54,963 nt of DNA from an uncultured Clostridia bacterium (GCA_944360115.1 CALVTH010000006.1:1-54963), one strand, 5' to 3'; shown: positions 44,204 through 54,040, counted from the stretch's first letter. Notes: a model not told the origin generated them from the letters alone. Numbers and translations: made by a program.

Positions 44204-45730
44204 ATGAGAAAGTACGATGCGGTCGTCATCGGCGCGGGCAACGGCGGTCTTGTGGCGGCAATCAGACTTTTGCAGGGCGGCGCCAAAGTGTTGCTTGTCG
44301 AAAAGCACAACCTTCCCGGCGGCTTTGCAACGAGTTTCAGGCGGGGCAGGTTCGAGTTCGAGGCGTCATTGCACGAGCTCAACGATTTCGGGACCGCAGA
44401 CAACGCCGGAGATGTCAGGGTGCTTTTCGACGAACTCGGCGTCACCGACAAAATCGATTGGATGGAGATCCCCGAGGCTTACCGCGTGATTTGCACTGCG
44501 GAAGGGCTTGACGCAACAATGCCCTTCGGCGTGGAAGCCTACATCGACAAGATGGAGAGTTATGTGCCGGGCAGCCGCGAGTCCGTGACCAAGTTCTTCG
44601 ACCTCGCCGAGGAGGTGCGTCTCGCTCAGGCGTATTCCTCGTCCGTCAACGGCAAGACCGACTCCAAGGTCATGATGAAGGAGTACGGCAACTTCGTGCG
44701 CGCGGGGTCCTATTCCGTCAACGAGGTTCTCGATGTCCTCAAGATGCCCCAGAAGGCGCGCGACATTCTCGGCGCGTACTGGTGCTATCTCGGCGCAAAC
44801 CTCAGCGACATGAGCTTCGTGCATTACGCGTCTATGGTCAACCGCTATATGAAACGCGGCGCGTCCATGCCCAAGATGCGCTCGCACGAGATTTCGCTCG
44901 CGCTCGTGGACAGAATTCTCGAGCTGGGCGGCGATGTACTCATGAACACCGAAGCCGTCAAAATCCTCACCGACGAGAGCGACGGCGGGGTCGCCGGAGT
45001 CGTGCTCGACGACGGCACCGAAATCGAGACCCGTCATGTCGTCGCCAACTGCGCGCCTCATGTCGTCTACGGCCGCATGATGGACAATGTGCCCGAGGAT
45101 GTCGTCAAGGCAACCAACACCAGAAAGTTCGCGGGCAGGGGCTTCACCATGTTCCTCGGCCTCGACAAGACCGCCGACGAACTGGGTATCGAAAATCACA
45201 ACTACTTCATCTACGACACCTCCGACACCGCCAAGCAGTACGCGCTCATGCGCACCATACGCGACAACAGCGCGCAGGCGACCGTCTGCCTCAACCGCGC
45301 ATATCCGGAGTGTTCGCCCGAAGGCACCTGCATGATGTACTTCACCACGCTCTACATGGCGGACGACTGGGGCAGGCTCAAACCGTCCGATTATTTCCGC
45401 GCAAAGGACTATGTCGCCAACAAGATGATAGACCGTTTCGAAAAGGATACCGGCGCGAAGATTCGCGGCAGCATAGAAGAGATTTCCGTCGCGACGCCCG
45501 TCACCTACGCGCGTTACTGCGGACATCCCGAAGGCGTCATCTACGGCTACGAGTCGCAGTATTGGGACGGACTCATGCCGCGTCTGCTCATGATGGGCGA
45601 AGACTACAAGGTGCGCGGTCTGCGTTTCGCGGGCGGCTATTCCATGAGGTTGTCGGGTTACTCCAGCGCCTATTTCTCGGGCGACATCTCCGGCAGACAG
45701 ACCGTCGGCGACATCAAAAAGGAGGGCTAA
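44204..45730 (+). CDS. Phytoene desaturase/RetSat-like FAD oxidoreductase
   Basis: 508 aa, ATG after AAAGGAGG. The Rossmann dinucleotide motif is VVIGAGNGGLVAAIRLL, with VEKHNLPGGFATSFRRGRFE, the pattern of the CrtI/phytoene desaturase superfamily. The C-terminal FAD site is GLRFAGGYSMRLSGYSSAYF. No other carotenoid gene is nearby, so carotenoid synthesis is unlikely; saturation or desaturation of another hydrophobic substrate is possible. It is followed three bases later by a reductase that could supply or accept electrons. Confidence 0.85.
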   Translation: MRKYDAVVIGAGNGGLVAAIRLLQGGAKVLLVEKHNLPGGFATSFRRGRFEFEASLHELNDFGTADNAGDVRVLFDELGVTDKIDWMEIPEAYRVICTAEGLDATMPFGVEAYIDKMESYVPGSRESVTKFFDLAEEVRLAQAYSSSVNGKTDSKVMMKEYGNFVRAGSYSVNEVLDVLKMPQKARDILGAYWCYLGANLSDMSFVHYASMVNRYMKRGASMPKMRSHEISLALVDRILELGGDVLMNTEAVKILTDESDGGVAGVVLDDGTEIETRHVVANCAPHVVYGRMMDNVPEDVVKATNTRKFAGRGFTMFLGLDKTADELGIENHNYFIYDTSDTAKQYALMRTIRDNSAQATVCLNRAYPECSPEGTCMMYFTTLYMADDWGRLKPSDYFRAKDYVANKMIDRFEKDTGAKIRGSIEEISVATPVTYARYCGHPEGVIYGYESQYWDGLMPRLLMMGEDYKVRGLRFAGGYSMRLSGYSSAYFSGDISGRQTVGDIKKEG

Positions 45731-45733
45731 ACT

Positions 45734-46885
45734 ATGTCATTCGTTTTCAAAAAACAGGTTCTCGGCTTGCTTGACCTCATCCGTTTCAAGAAGCTCGTTC
45801 CCAACCGCAGAGAAAGGTTCAAGAACGGTTCCGACAGCCCCCTTCCCAAGACCTACAAGGTCAACGAAGCGGCGAAGATAATTCATCCCGGCTTCCGCAA
45901 AGCCGTGCTGACGGAAATCCGCGACGAGACCGCCGACACCAAGACTTTCTTCTTCAGGACCGACAAGCCCTTCGTCTTCAAGGCGGGGCAGTATGCTACT
46001 CTCGGCTGCAAGGTGGGCGACAGCGAAGTTTCCCGTCCCTACGCCATAGTCGGCACCGCGTCCGACGCCCTCGACGGCAAACTCGGCTTCACCGTAAAGA
46101 AAACGGGCTTCTTCAGCGGCTATCTGTTCGACGAAGCCAAAGTCGGCGACGAATTCACCGTCGGCGACCCCTCGGGCGAGTTCTACTATGAGCCGGTGAA
46201 GGACGCCGGAAAGGTGGTGGCAATCGCGGGCGGCAGCGGTATCGCGCCATTCTACACCCTCGCTTGCGCAATCGCCGACGGCACCGAGAAATTAGACCTC
46301 ACCATACTGTACGGCGCGCGCACTTCCGCGGACTTCGCGCTCAAGAAGGAGCTCGACGCCCTGGCGGCGATAGGCAAGATCAAGGTCGTCTATGTCACCA
46401 GCGACGAAAAGAAAGCCGGTTTCGAGCACGGTTTCATCGGGCGCGACCTCATCACCAAGTACGCCGACGGCGATTTCACGGTGATGATGTGCGGACCCGA
46501 CGCGATGTACGCCTTCCTCGACAAGGAACTCGCGGCGTTGAACATACCTCTGCGCCGTATCAAGAAAGAGCCCAACTGCGTGGGTACCCGCGATGTCGCC
46601 GAAAAGGAATACAAACTCACCGTGCACATCGGTTTCGACACATACGAAGTTCCCGCCAAATCCACCGAGACCCTGCTTGTGGCAATGGAACGCGCCGGAC
46701 TCAAGGTGCCGTCCAAGTGCCGCGCGGGCGGCTGCGGCTTCTGCCACAGCAGACTGGTGTCGGGCGAATATTCCATTGCGGGCGCTGACAAGCGTCGTCT
46801 TGCCGACCTCAAGTTCGGCTACATTCATCCGTGCTGCAGTTACCCCGACTCCGATATGGAGCTGGTGGTGCCCAAAGCCAAATAA
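45734..46885 (+). CDS. FAD/NAD(P) oxidoreductase with C-terminal [2Fe-2S] ferredoxin domain
   Basis: 383 aa. An FNR-type FAD domain (FKAGQYATLGC, SRPYAIVGTAS) and an NAD-binding domain (VVAIAGGSGIAPFYTLACA, LTILYGARTSADFALK, DFTVMMCGPDAMYAFL) are followed by a plant-type ferredoxin domain with ligands in CRAGGCGFCHSRLVSG and HPCCSYP. An N-terminal ~55-residue extension is unfamiliar. This is the layout of electron-transfer reductases of oxygenases and desaturases. Operon position makes it the redox partner of the preceding flavoprotein (inference). Confidence 0.88.
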   Translation: MSFVFKKQVLGLLDLIRFKKLVPNRRERFKNGSDSPLPKTYKVNEAAKIIHPGFRKAVLTEIRDETADTKTFFFRTDKPFVFKAGQYATLGCKVGDSEVSRPYAIVGTASDALDGKLGFTVKKTGFFSGYLFDEAKVGDEFTVGDPSGEFYYEPVKDAGKVVAIAGGSGIAPFYTLACAIADGTEKLDLTILYGARTSADFALKKELDALAAIGKIKVVYVTSDEKKAGFEHGFIGRDLITKYADGDFTVMMCGPDAMYAFLDKELAALNIPLRRIKKEPNCVGTRDVAEKEYKLTVHIGFDTYEVPAKSTETLLVAMERAGLKVPSKCRAGGCGFCHSRLVSGEYSIAGADKRRLADLKFGYIHPCCSYPDSDMELVVPKAK

Positions 46886-47011
46886 GCGGACGAAATGCCG
46901 TAAAACACGCTATCTAAACGGGTAAAACCGCAAGCAAGCGGGTGTTCCCGTGTCCGCACGGCCGTGGCGGTTCGCCCTCGCGGTATGCCGCCGAAAACTC
47001 CCGTACGGTAC

Positions 47012-47044
47012 AAAAAACCCTTCCTCGTCGAGGAAGGGTTTTTC
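47012..47044. terminator. Bidirectional terminator between the reductase and groEL
   Basis: A6+CCCTTCCTC/GAGGAAGGG+T5 stem (47012-47026 with 47030-47044, loop GTC) serving two converging genes. The rest of 46886-47155 has only an imperfect 18-bp tandem duplication (47090-47107 and 47108-47125). Confidence 0.9.
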
Positions 47045-47155
47045 TTTTGGATTGTCGTTCGGAGCGGCTCCGACATCCCGCGGGGCGGAGAAGCCGCACC
47101 TCGCTGTGAAGCCGCGCCTCGCAGTCGCTTTTCGCGACGCATGGGGATGTGCGCC

Positions 47156-48796
<1,641 letters not shown>

Positions 48797-49081
48797 TTAT
48801 TCGACCACGGCAAGTATGTCCGCTTGCCTGACGATGACGACTTCCTCGCCGTCGATTTTGAATTCGCTGCCGGCGTACTTGGAGTACAGCACCTTGTCGC
48901 CGACCTTGACCTGCATGACTATTTCCTTGCCGTCGATGAGTCCGCCGGGACCGACCGCGACGACCTCGGCAAGCTGCGGCTTTTCCTGAGCCGCGCCGGG
49001 GAGCACGATACCGCTTTGGGTGGTCTCGCTGGTCTCGATGGCTTTGATGACAACTTTGTCGAAGAGTGGTTTGACCTTCAT
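48797..49081 (-). CDS. groES: Co-chaperonin GroES
   Basis: 94 aa. Typical GroES: MKVKPLFDKVVIKAIETSE, mobile loop TTQSGIVLPGAAQEKPQ, VGDKVLYSKYAGSEFKIDGE. CAGGAGG precedes the ATG. First gene of groES-groEL, under the CIRCE-controlled promoter. Confidence 0.98.
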   Translation of the reverse strand: MKVKPLFDKVVIKAIETSETTQSGIVLPGAAQEKPQLAEVVAVGPGGLIDGKEIVMQVKVGDKVLYSKYAGSEFKIDGEEVVIVRQADILAVVE

Positions 49082-49116
49082 TTATTAGCCTCCTGAGTCG
49101 TTATTTCGATATATGT

Positions 49117-49143
49117 TTGGCACTCTCTGCGCCGAACTGCTAA
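49117..49143 (-). promoter_or_regulatory. CIRCE operator (HrcA site)
   Basis: Read on the minus strand TTAGCAGTT-N9-GAGTGCCAA, against the consensus TTAGCACTC-N9-GAGTGCTAA: the exact 9-bp spacing and three mismatches. It lies between the groES promoter and ATG, where HrcA represses heat-shock genes. Confidence 0.88.
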
Positions 49144-49144
49144 C

Positions 49145-49173
49145 AGTTTATAACGCTGTCTGCCAAATGTCAA
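49145..49173 (-). promoter_or_regulatory. Promoter of groES-groEL
   Basis: Minus strand -35 TTGACA (49168-49173), 17-bp spacer, -10 TAAACT (49145-49150). A TATAAA overlapping this at a 15-bp spacing is the alternative. Confidence 0.75.
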
Positions 49174-49533
49174 TACTTTAGGACGGACTTTTTCGGAGAA
49201 AATGCCGTTTTTTCTCAAACGGGTCGAAAAGTACGCCGACACCTGTTGATTTTACCTTAAACCGCACGCGACATCAACAAAAATATGACGGCGACCCCCG
49301 AAAATTACAAAATTTTTGCAACTATTCGTAAAATGCTTAGAATTGCCTTAAAACGCCCTCGGACGGGCGCGGGGGCGCCGTTCGCCGTTGCGGCGCGGGG
49401 AAGAACGGCAAAGCAAACGCGCCGTCTCGGCGCGTTGTTCGTTGTGTGTTTTGCCTACGGGCGTTGTCTGTGTTGTCCGCGTTGTCGTTGCGCTGTGCGG
49501 GCGACGCCGTGCGGTACAGTGCGGGCGTCGCCG
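49174..49533. other. Gene-free spacer between groES promoter and dCMP deaminase end
   Basis: No convincing gene. The right part holds AACGCGCCG/CGGCGCGTT (49416-49424 with 49428-49436), followed on the minus strand by TTTGCTTTG, a weak terminator for the dCMP deaminase. A GAGAAAA/TTTTCTC hairpin lies near 49195-49216. The rest shows no structure I can name. Confidence 0.5.
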
Positions 49534-49989
49534 TCATTCTCCGTCTTCGTATCTGACGACTTCCAGTCCCGCTTCCTTGAGCAGCTGTTGCGCGAACTCG
49601 TCGGGATAAGGATATTTGTAGACGATTCGCGAAATGCCGGAATTGATTATCATCTTCGTGCAGATCGTGCAAGGCTGGTGCGTGCAGTACAGCGTTGCGC
49701 CCTCCACGGAAACGCCGAGTTTCGCCGCCTGAATTATGGCGTTCTGCTCGGCGTGGACGGCGAAGCATTTTTCGTGTTGCGTGCCGCTGGGGATGCCAAG
49801 TCTGTCGCGCATACAATACCCTTTGTCGCGGCAGTTGAAAATGCCCGACGGTGCGCCGTTGTATCCCGTCGTGAGAATACGCTTGTTTTTCGTGATGACA
49901 GCGCCGACGGCGCGACCTTCGCGCGCGCAGCTCGTCCAGCCCGCCACCGTTTCGGCAAGTTCCATAAACCTCTTATCCCATTTATCCAT
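49534..49989 (-). CDS. comEB: dCMP deaminase (ComEB-like)
   Basis: 151 aa, ATG 49989 after GCGGAGGTC. Zinc-dependent cytidine-deaminase fold: HAEQNAI supplies His and catalytic Glu, and HQPCTICTK supplies two Cys ligands. WTSCAREGRAVGAVITKNKR and TTGYNGAPSGIFNC are typical of bacterial dCMP deaminases that make dUMP for dTMP synthesis. The name ComEB comes from the Bacillus competence operon, but no competence genes are adjacent here. Confidence 0.94.
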   Translation of the reverse strand: MDKWDKRFMELAETVAGWTSCAREGRAVGAVITKNKRILTTGYNGAPSGIFNCRDKGYCMRDRLGIPSGTQHEKCFAVHAEQNAIIQAAKLGVSVEGATLYCTHQPCTICTKMIINSGISRIVYKYPYPDEFAQQLLKEAGLEVVRYEDGE

Positions 49990-50132
49990 AGCGACCTCCG
50001 CTTTTCTTAGGCGAATTGCAAATATGATATCACACGCGCGCTTCGAATTCAACCCCGCGTGCGAAAAACGCGCGTTTACGCCCGCGCGCTCGCGCGTGCT
50101 TCACCGTCGTGTGTTGCGACTCGCCCGCAACT

Positions 50133-50304
50133 TTTCCGCGCGACAAAGCGCGAGATTGAGATACGGCGGGCGGATATTCGCGCGGAGTTGCCTGCGGCGC
50201 TTCCGTCACCATTCTCGACATTGCCGCGGGTTTATCCTTTCCGCGCGACAAAGCGCGAGTTTAAGATACGGCGGACGGATATTCGCGCGGAGTTGCCTGC
50301 GGCG
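50133..50304. repeat. Two 67-bp direct repeats, 105 bp apart
   Basis: 50133-50199 and 50238-50304 agree at 64 of 67 positions. Each starts with TTTCCGCGCGACAAAGCGCG, which can form a CGCGC/GCGCG hairpin with hexaloop GACAAA, and ends GTTGCCTGCGGCG. They fill most of the 358-bp gap between the divergent dCMP deaminase and SPOR-like genes. No clear promoter for either gene is visible there. Confidence 0.85.
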
Positions 50305-50347
50305 TTGCCGCCGTAATTTACGGACAAAGTGCGGCATAAAATTCTGT

Positions 50348-51118
50348 ATGCGGAAGTCCGCCGTAAAAAAAACCAAACAGCGTTACGACAAGAGCGACGC
50401 GCTTGCGATATGCGCCGTCGCGCTTTGTTTTCTCATAACCCTGGCAATGTGTTTTGTGCTGGGCGGCGAAGCATTCATCGCCGTCGTGCGCTCGGGAGGG
50501 AGCGACGGCACCGACTACTATCTTTTGTGCGGCGGCGCATACGAGAATATTTCACTTGCCCGCAACTACGCCGACCTTATGAAATCGCGCGGCGGCGCGG
50601 GCTATGTGCTGACGGGCGACGACAACTACGAAGTAATTCTGTCGGTGTATTCCGATTCCGCCGAAGCCGAGACGGCTCTCGGGGCAAGCGGTATGCAAGG
50701 CGCGTATCTTCTCGAATTAACTTTACTTAATCCATCCTGCAAGTGGGCGGGAGAGTACGCGGGCAAGGTGGAGAGCGCGCTCGGATATTTCGACATTGCG
50801 TACGACGAACTTAACGCGCTTGCGCGCGGAGTGGCGGAAGAAACGCTTACTCTGACCGACGCGCGCACGCGCCTCGATGTCCTCGGGGCGCGCATTGCCG
50901 AAATCAAGGCGGAGTTCTATGCGGCAACGGAGGATTGCGCGGATGGCAGATACACCGAGGTCAAGCTTGCGCTCGTCACCGCGGCGGCGCTTATTGACAA
51001 CATAGATTTTTCTTCTCCCTCGGGCGGGGAGTCCGCGGCGTACGCCTGCGCGTCTCTGCGTTATCAGCTGGTGCAACTGGTGATGTGCCGAAAAGCCCTC
51101 GGCGAAAGCCTGTCCTGA
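50348..51118 (+). CDS. Single-pass membrane protein with SPOR-like domain
   Basis: 256 aa. A basic N-terminus and one transmembrane helix (ALAICAVALCFLITLAMCFV) precede an extracellular region whose first ~70 residues look like a SPOR fold (YYLLCGGAYENISLARNYAD, YVLTGDDNYEVILSVYSDSA). SPOR domains bind denuded peptidoglycan at division or spore septa. The remaining ~120 residues are helical, without a recognised family. The ATG at 50348 has no good ribosome binding site, and the frame is open further upstream through the repeat region, so the start is uncertain. Confidence 0.68.
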   Translation: MRKSAVKKTKQRYDKSDALAICAVALCFLITLAMCFVLGGEAFIAVVRSGGSDGTDYYLLCGGAYENISLARNYADLMKSRGGAGYVLTGDDNYEVILSVYSDSAEAETALGASGMQGAYLLELTLLNPSCKWAGEYAGKVESALGYFDIAYDELNALARGVAEETLTLTDARTRLDVLGARIAEIKAEFYAATEDCADGRYTEVKLALVTAAALIDNIDFSSPSGGESAAYACASLRYQLVQLVMCRKALGESLS

Positions 51119-51165
51119 ACGCGGACGGAAAATGCTCTCCGAACGCTTTTTCCCTCTGTTTGCTG

Positions 51166-51219
51166 TTGATACACGAAAAGTGTTGCATTATAAAACACGA
51201 TAAGTGTATCTAGTGTATC
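51166..51219 (+). promoter_or_regulatory. Operator-bearing promoter upstream of dnaX
   Basis: TTGATA (51166-51171), 17-bp spacer, TATAAA (51189-51194). Palindromes ACAC-GAAAA-GTGT (51171-51183, between the boxes) and ACAC-GATAA-GTGT (51195-51207, at the start point) lie 24 bp centre to centre. A further half-site GTGTATC is at 51213-51219. This is the classical layout of a repressed promoter. Confidence 0.7.
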
Positions 51220-51233
51220 GACGGAGCATGAGA

Positions 51234-51344
51234 ATGGAGCGGGCGCGGAGCGCTGCCGTGCGCTGCCGCGGGCGTCAAGCGCGAAAAACGGGTTTTCTGC
51301 ACGCGCGGAGTTTGCGCGCGCTCTTGCAATCGCGCAGCGTTTAA
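51234..51344 (+). CDS. Possible Arg-rich small ORF ahead of dnaX
   Basis: 36 codons starting at the ATG seven bases after GGAG (51223-51226) and ending TAA at 51342-51344, three bases before the dnaX -10 box. The product would be very basic (MERARSAAVRCRGRQARKTG...). It is the only open frame served by the operator-bearing promoter before dnaX. It may be a leader peptide or chance. Confidence 0.3.
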   Translation: MERARSAAVRCRGRQARKTGFLHARSLRALLQSRSV

Positions 51345-51352
51345 GATATAAT
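51324..51352 (+). promoter_or_regulatory. Proximal promoter of dnaX (leaderless start)
   Basis: TTGCAA (51324-51329), 17-bp spacer, TATAAT (51347-51352). The dnaX ATG begins at 51360, seven to eight bases after the -10 box, which is where transcription should start. No ribosome binding site fits. Confidence 0.85.
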
Positions 51353-51359
51353 CTTTGCT

Positions 51360-52847
51360 ATGGCATATACTTCGCTTTACCGCAGATACCGCCCCGACAC
51401 CTTCGACGGCGTCGTCGGGCAGGAACACATAGTCCGCACCCTGAGGAATCAGATCAAGTCCGGCACGGTGGGACACGCCTATCTTTTCACGGGGACGCGC
51501 GGCACGGGCAAGACTTCCGTCGCCAAGATTTTCGCGCGCGCCGTCAACTGCACGCAGCCCGTCGACGGGTCTCCGTGCGGGAAATGCGATGTCTGCCGCG
51601 CGCTTTCGTCGCCCACCAGTCTCGACATCCTCGAAATCGACGCCGCGTCCAACAACTCCGTCGACCAGATGCGCGAGCTCACCGACAAAATCAATTTCCC
51701 GCCCACCGTGGGCAGATACAAGGTCTACATCGTGGACGAAGTGCACATGCTGTCCAAGAGCGCCTACAACGCTTTGCTCAAGACGCTGGAGGAGCCACCC
51801 GCGCACGCCATTTTCATCCTCGCCACCACGGAAGTGCAACAGATACCCGCGACGGTGCTCTCGCGCTGTCTGCGGTTCGATTTTCACCTTCTCCCGCTTT
51901 CGCTCATCGAAAACAGGCTGAAGTATATCTTTGACGACATAAAGGTCGGCTACGACACGGACGCCGTCCGTCTCATCGCTTCGGCGGGGCGCGGCAGTAT
52001 GCGCGACGCGCTGTCCATTGCCGATATGTGCGTCAGTTACTGCGCGGGCAACATAACATACGACGGAGTGCTCGAAGTGCTCGGCACCGCCGACCCGTTC
52101 AAATTGCTGGGGCTTGCCGAAGCCGTGCTCGCAGGCGACGCCGACGCCGCGCTTGTCAGGCTGTCGGCGCTTTGCGATCTCGGCAAGAGCGTGCCCGTGC
52201 TGGCAAGCGACCTCGGAACGATGTTCCGCAATATGATGTACGCGGCGACCTGCAAGAACGCCCGCGAAATCCTCGCTTTGCCCGCCGACCTTTTCGGAGC
52301 AATAGCCGCCTGCGCGGCGCGTTATCCGCTGAAAAAGATATTCTCGTCCATGAAAGCGATGACGGCTCTCGAGGGGCAGTTCAGGTACGGAACGCAGCAT
52401 CGCACCTTGCTCGAAGCCGCCGTCATAGAAGCCGCCACCGACGAGCCGTCCGCCGAAAGTTTCAAGGAACTTGCCGAAAAGGTGGACAAACTGGAGCGGC
52501 AGATAAAGGCGCTGACAAAGTCGGGTTTTAATCCCGCACCTGCCAAATCGGATGCCAAGCAGGTGTGGGGCAGAGTGGCATCCGCATTGAACGCGCAGGG
52601 TTACAGGCACGCGGCGCTTGCAGTCACCGACGCCGCCGTCAGCGAAACCGACGAAGTGTTCAGCGTGAAAATCGCTTCCGCCGCGTCGATGAGTATTCTC
52701 AACGACGAGACGCGCGCGGTCATAGACAGAATCTTCGCTTCGCTCAGCAAAAAGACGCTTGTGATCGAGCAGGGCGGCGTGCTCGTGCGCGACCGCGAGG
52801 AGCCGTATCTCAGAGAGATGTTCGGCGATCGCCTGGAAGTGAAATAG
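51360..52847 (+). CDS. dnaX: DNA polymerase III subunit gamma/tau
   Basis: 495 aa clamp-loader ATPase. YRPDTFDGVVGQEHIVRTL, Walker A GTRGTGKTSVAK, zinc cysteines in CGKCDVCRAL, Walker B VYIVDEVHMLSK, LLKTLEEPPAHAIFILATTE and sensor/SRC-type LSRCLRFDF. The C-terminal part (from about residue 360) is helical and short for a tau subunit. No A-rich slippery heptamer for a gamma frameshift is seen. Apparently translated from a leaderless message. First gene of dnaX-ybaB-recR. Confidence 0.96.
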   Translation: MAYTSLYRRYRPDTFDGVVGQEHIVRTLRNQIKSGTVGHAYLFTGTRGTGKTSVAKIFARAVNCTQPVDGSPCGKCDVCRALSSPTSLDILEIDAASNNSVDQMRELTDKINFPPTVGRYKVYIVDEVHMLSKSAYNALLKTLEEPPAHAIFILATTEVQQIPATVLSRCLRFDFHLLPLSLIENRLKYIFDDIKVGYDTDAVRLIASAGRGSMRDALSIADMCVSYCAGNITYDGVLEVLGTADPFKLLGLAEAVLAGDADAALVRLSALCDLGKSVPVLASDLGTMFRNMMYAATCKNAREILALPADLFGAIAACAARYPLKKIFSSMKAMTALEGQFRYGTQHRTLLEAAVIEAATDEPSAESFKELAEKVDKLERQIKALTKSGFNPAPAKSDAKQVWGRVASALNAQGYRHAALAVTDAAVSETDEVFSVKIASAASMSILNDETRAVIDRIFASLSKKTLVIEQGGVLVRDREEPYLREMFGDRLEVK

Positions 52848-52857
52848 ATGTCTTTTC

Positions 52858-52911
52858 GACGCAAAACGGCGTTTATATGGCGGAAAATCGCGTTCAACAC
52901 CGTTTTGTGTC
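52858..52911. repeat. Inverted repeat after dnaX
   Basis: GACGCAAAACGG (52858-52869) pairs with CCGTTTTGTGTC (52900-52911), 12 bp with one G-U, around a 30-nt loop. No T tract follows, so it may end dnaX transcription only weakly. Confidence 0.45.
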
Positions 52912-52962
52912 GGCAAAATAAAAACGAAAAAATTTTGACGAAGTCGCGGACAGGGTCTTTCG

Positions 52963-52991
52963 TGGGCAAAATCCGACGCTTCGCATATAAT
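52963..52991 (+). promoter_or_regulatory. Promoter of ybaB-recR
   Basis: TGGGCA (52963-52968), 17-bp spacer, TATAAT (52986-52991), about 20 nt ahead of the ybaB ATG and its GGAGG. Confidence 0.7.
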
Positions 52992-53011
52992 AGTCACCAC
53001 ACGGAGGCAAT

Positions 53012-53332
53012 ATGGGATTCAACGGTTTCGGCGGCAATATGCAGCAGATTATGAAACAGGCTCAGATGATGCAGAAGAAACTGCAGGAAGCGCAGGCTCA
53101 GCTTGCGGAAGAGGAAGTCGTCGGCACGGCGGGCGGCGGTATGGTGGAAGTCACGCTCAAGGCTGACAAGACCCCCGTCGGAGTTTCCATAAAACCCGAA
53201 GCCGTCGACCCCGACGACACCGAAATGCTCGAGGATCTTTTCCTCGCCGCGCTCACCGACGCCATGGAGAAGGCCGACGGCCGCTCGCAGGAGTTGCTCG
53301 GACCTCTCGGCGGAGCGGCGGGAATGTTCTGA
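53012..53332 (+). CDS. ybaB: YbaB/EbfC nucleoid-associated protein
   Basis: 106 aa, ATG after CACGGAGG. The Gly/Met/Gln-rich N-terminus ([20 protein letters not shown]) and core [20 protein letters not shown] plus [16 protein letters not shown] are diagnostic. A dimeric DNA-binding protein; its place between dnaX and recR is conserved across bacteria. Confidence 0.95.
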   Translation: MGFNGFGGNMQQIMKQAQMMQKKLQEAQAQLAEEEVVGTAGGGMVEVTLKADKTPVGVSIKPEAVDPDDTEMLEDLFLAALTDAMEKADGRSQELLGPLGGAAGMF

Positions 53333-53455
53333 TAATCCGCTTCGGGCGCGGGTACGGCTCTTTGTGCCCGTCGCCCTTGCGCACGCCGCTTTGCCCGCGC
53401 TCGGGCGGGCGGTTGCGCCGTCCTGCACTCTGACGCGGATTTCCGCGTAACGATT

Positions 53456-54040
53456 ATGAAATACATCGAACCGCTTGCAAAACTCATTGCGGAACTCGGC
53501 AAACTTCCTTCCGTCGGCGAAAAGACGGCGGCACGCTATGCCTACGCGATTCTGGAGTCCACCGACGAAGATGTCGACGCTCTTGTGGAAGCAATAAAGA
53601 ATGTGCGCGAGAAAGTGCATTTCTGCTCCGTCTGCGGCAATTTCACCGAGGGCGACATCTGCGAAATCTGCGCCACCCGCAAGCCCACCACCATCTGCGT
53701 CGTCAAGGAACCCCGCGATGTCACCGCACTCGAAAAAGTCAAAGGCTACGAGGGTGTTTATCATGTGCTTCACGGGGTCATTTCGCCAATCGACAGGGTG
53801 GGCCCCGACGACATTCGCATAAAAGAACTTCTCGCCCGTCTCGACGGTGTGGAAGAGGTCATCCTCGCCACCAACCCCGATGTCGAAGGCGAAGCCACCG
53901 CCATGTACATTGCCCGACTCATCAAACCTCTCGGCATCAAAGTCACCCGCATAGCCCGCGGTCTTCCCGAGGGCAGCGTCATAGAATACGCCGACGAGGG
54001 GACTTTGATGAGGGCTTTGAATAGCCGCATCACCCTGTAA
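53456..54040 (+). CDS. recR: Recombination protein RecR
   Basis: 194 aa. Helix-hairpin-helix LGKLPSVGEKTAARYAYAIL, C4 zinc finger FCSVCGNFTEGDICEIC, Toprim domain ICVVKEPRDVTALEKVKGYE and ATNPDVEGEATAMYIARLI. It works with RecF/RecO in gap repair. No clear ribosome binding site precedes the ATG; the 123-bp gap from ybaB is GC-rich and featureless. Confidence 0.96.
   Translation: MKYIEPLAKLIAELGKLPSVGEKTAARYAYAILESTDEDVDALVEAIKNVREKVHFCSVCGNFTEGDICEICATRKPTTICVVKEPRDVTALEKVKGYEGVYHVLHGVISPIDRVGPDDIRIKELLARLDGVEEVILATNPDVEGEATAMYIARLIKPLGIKVTRIARGLPEGSVIEYADEGTLMRALNSRITL

Noticed and set aside
49285..50010. A 241-codon plus-strand frame in the groES-dCMP deaminase gap
   Set aside because: It runs antisense through the dCMP deaminase, has no ribosome site and a Cys/Arg-rich, non-protein-like composition.
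50133..50304. CRISPR or insertion sequence
   Set aside because: Only two copies, no terminal inverted repeats and no transposase.
52515..52545. tRNA T-loop-like sequence
   Set aside because: It is in frame within dnaX and no acceptor or anticodon stem can be drawn.
52740..52760. dnaX frameshift site for a gamma product
   Set aside because: The A-run at about 52,749 has five A, is not the A-AAA-AAG heptamer, and lies too near the gene end.
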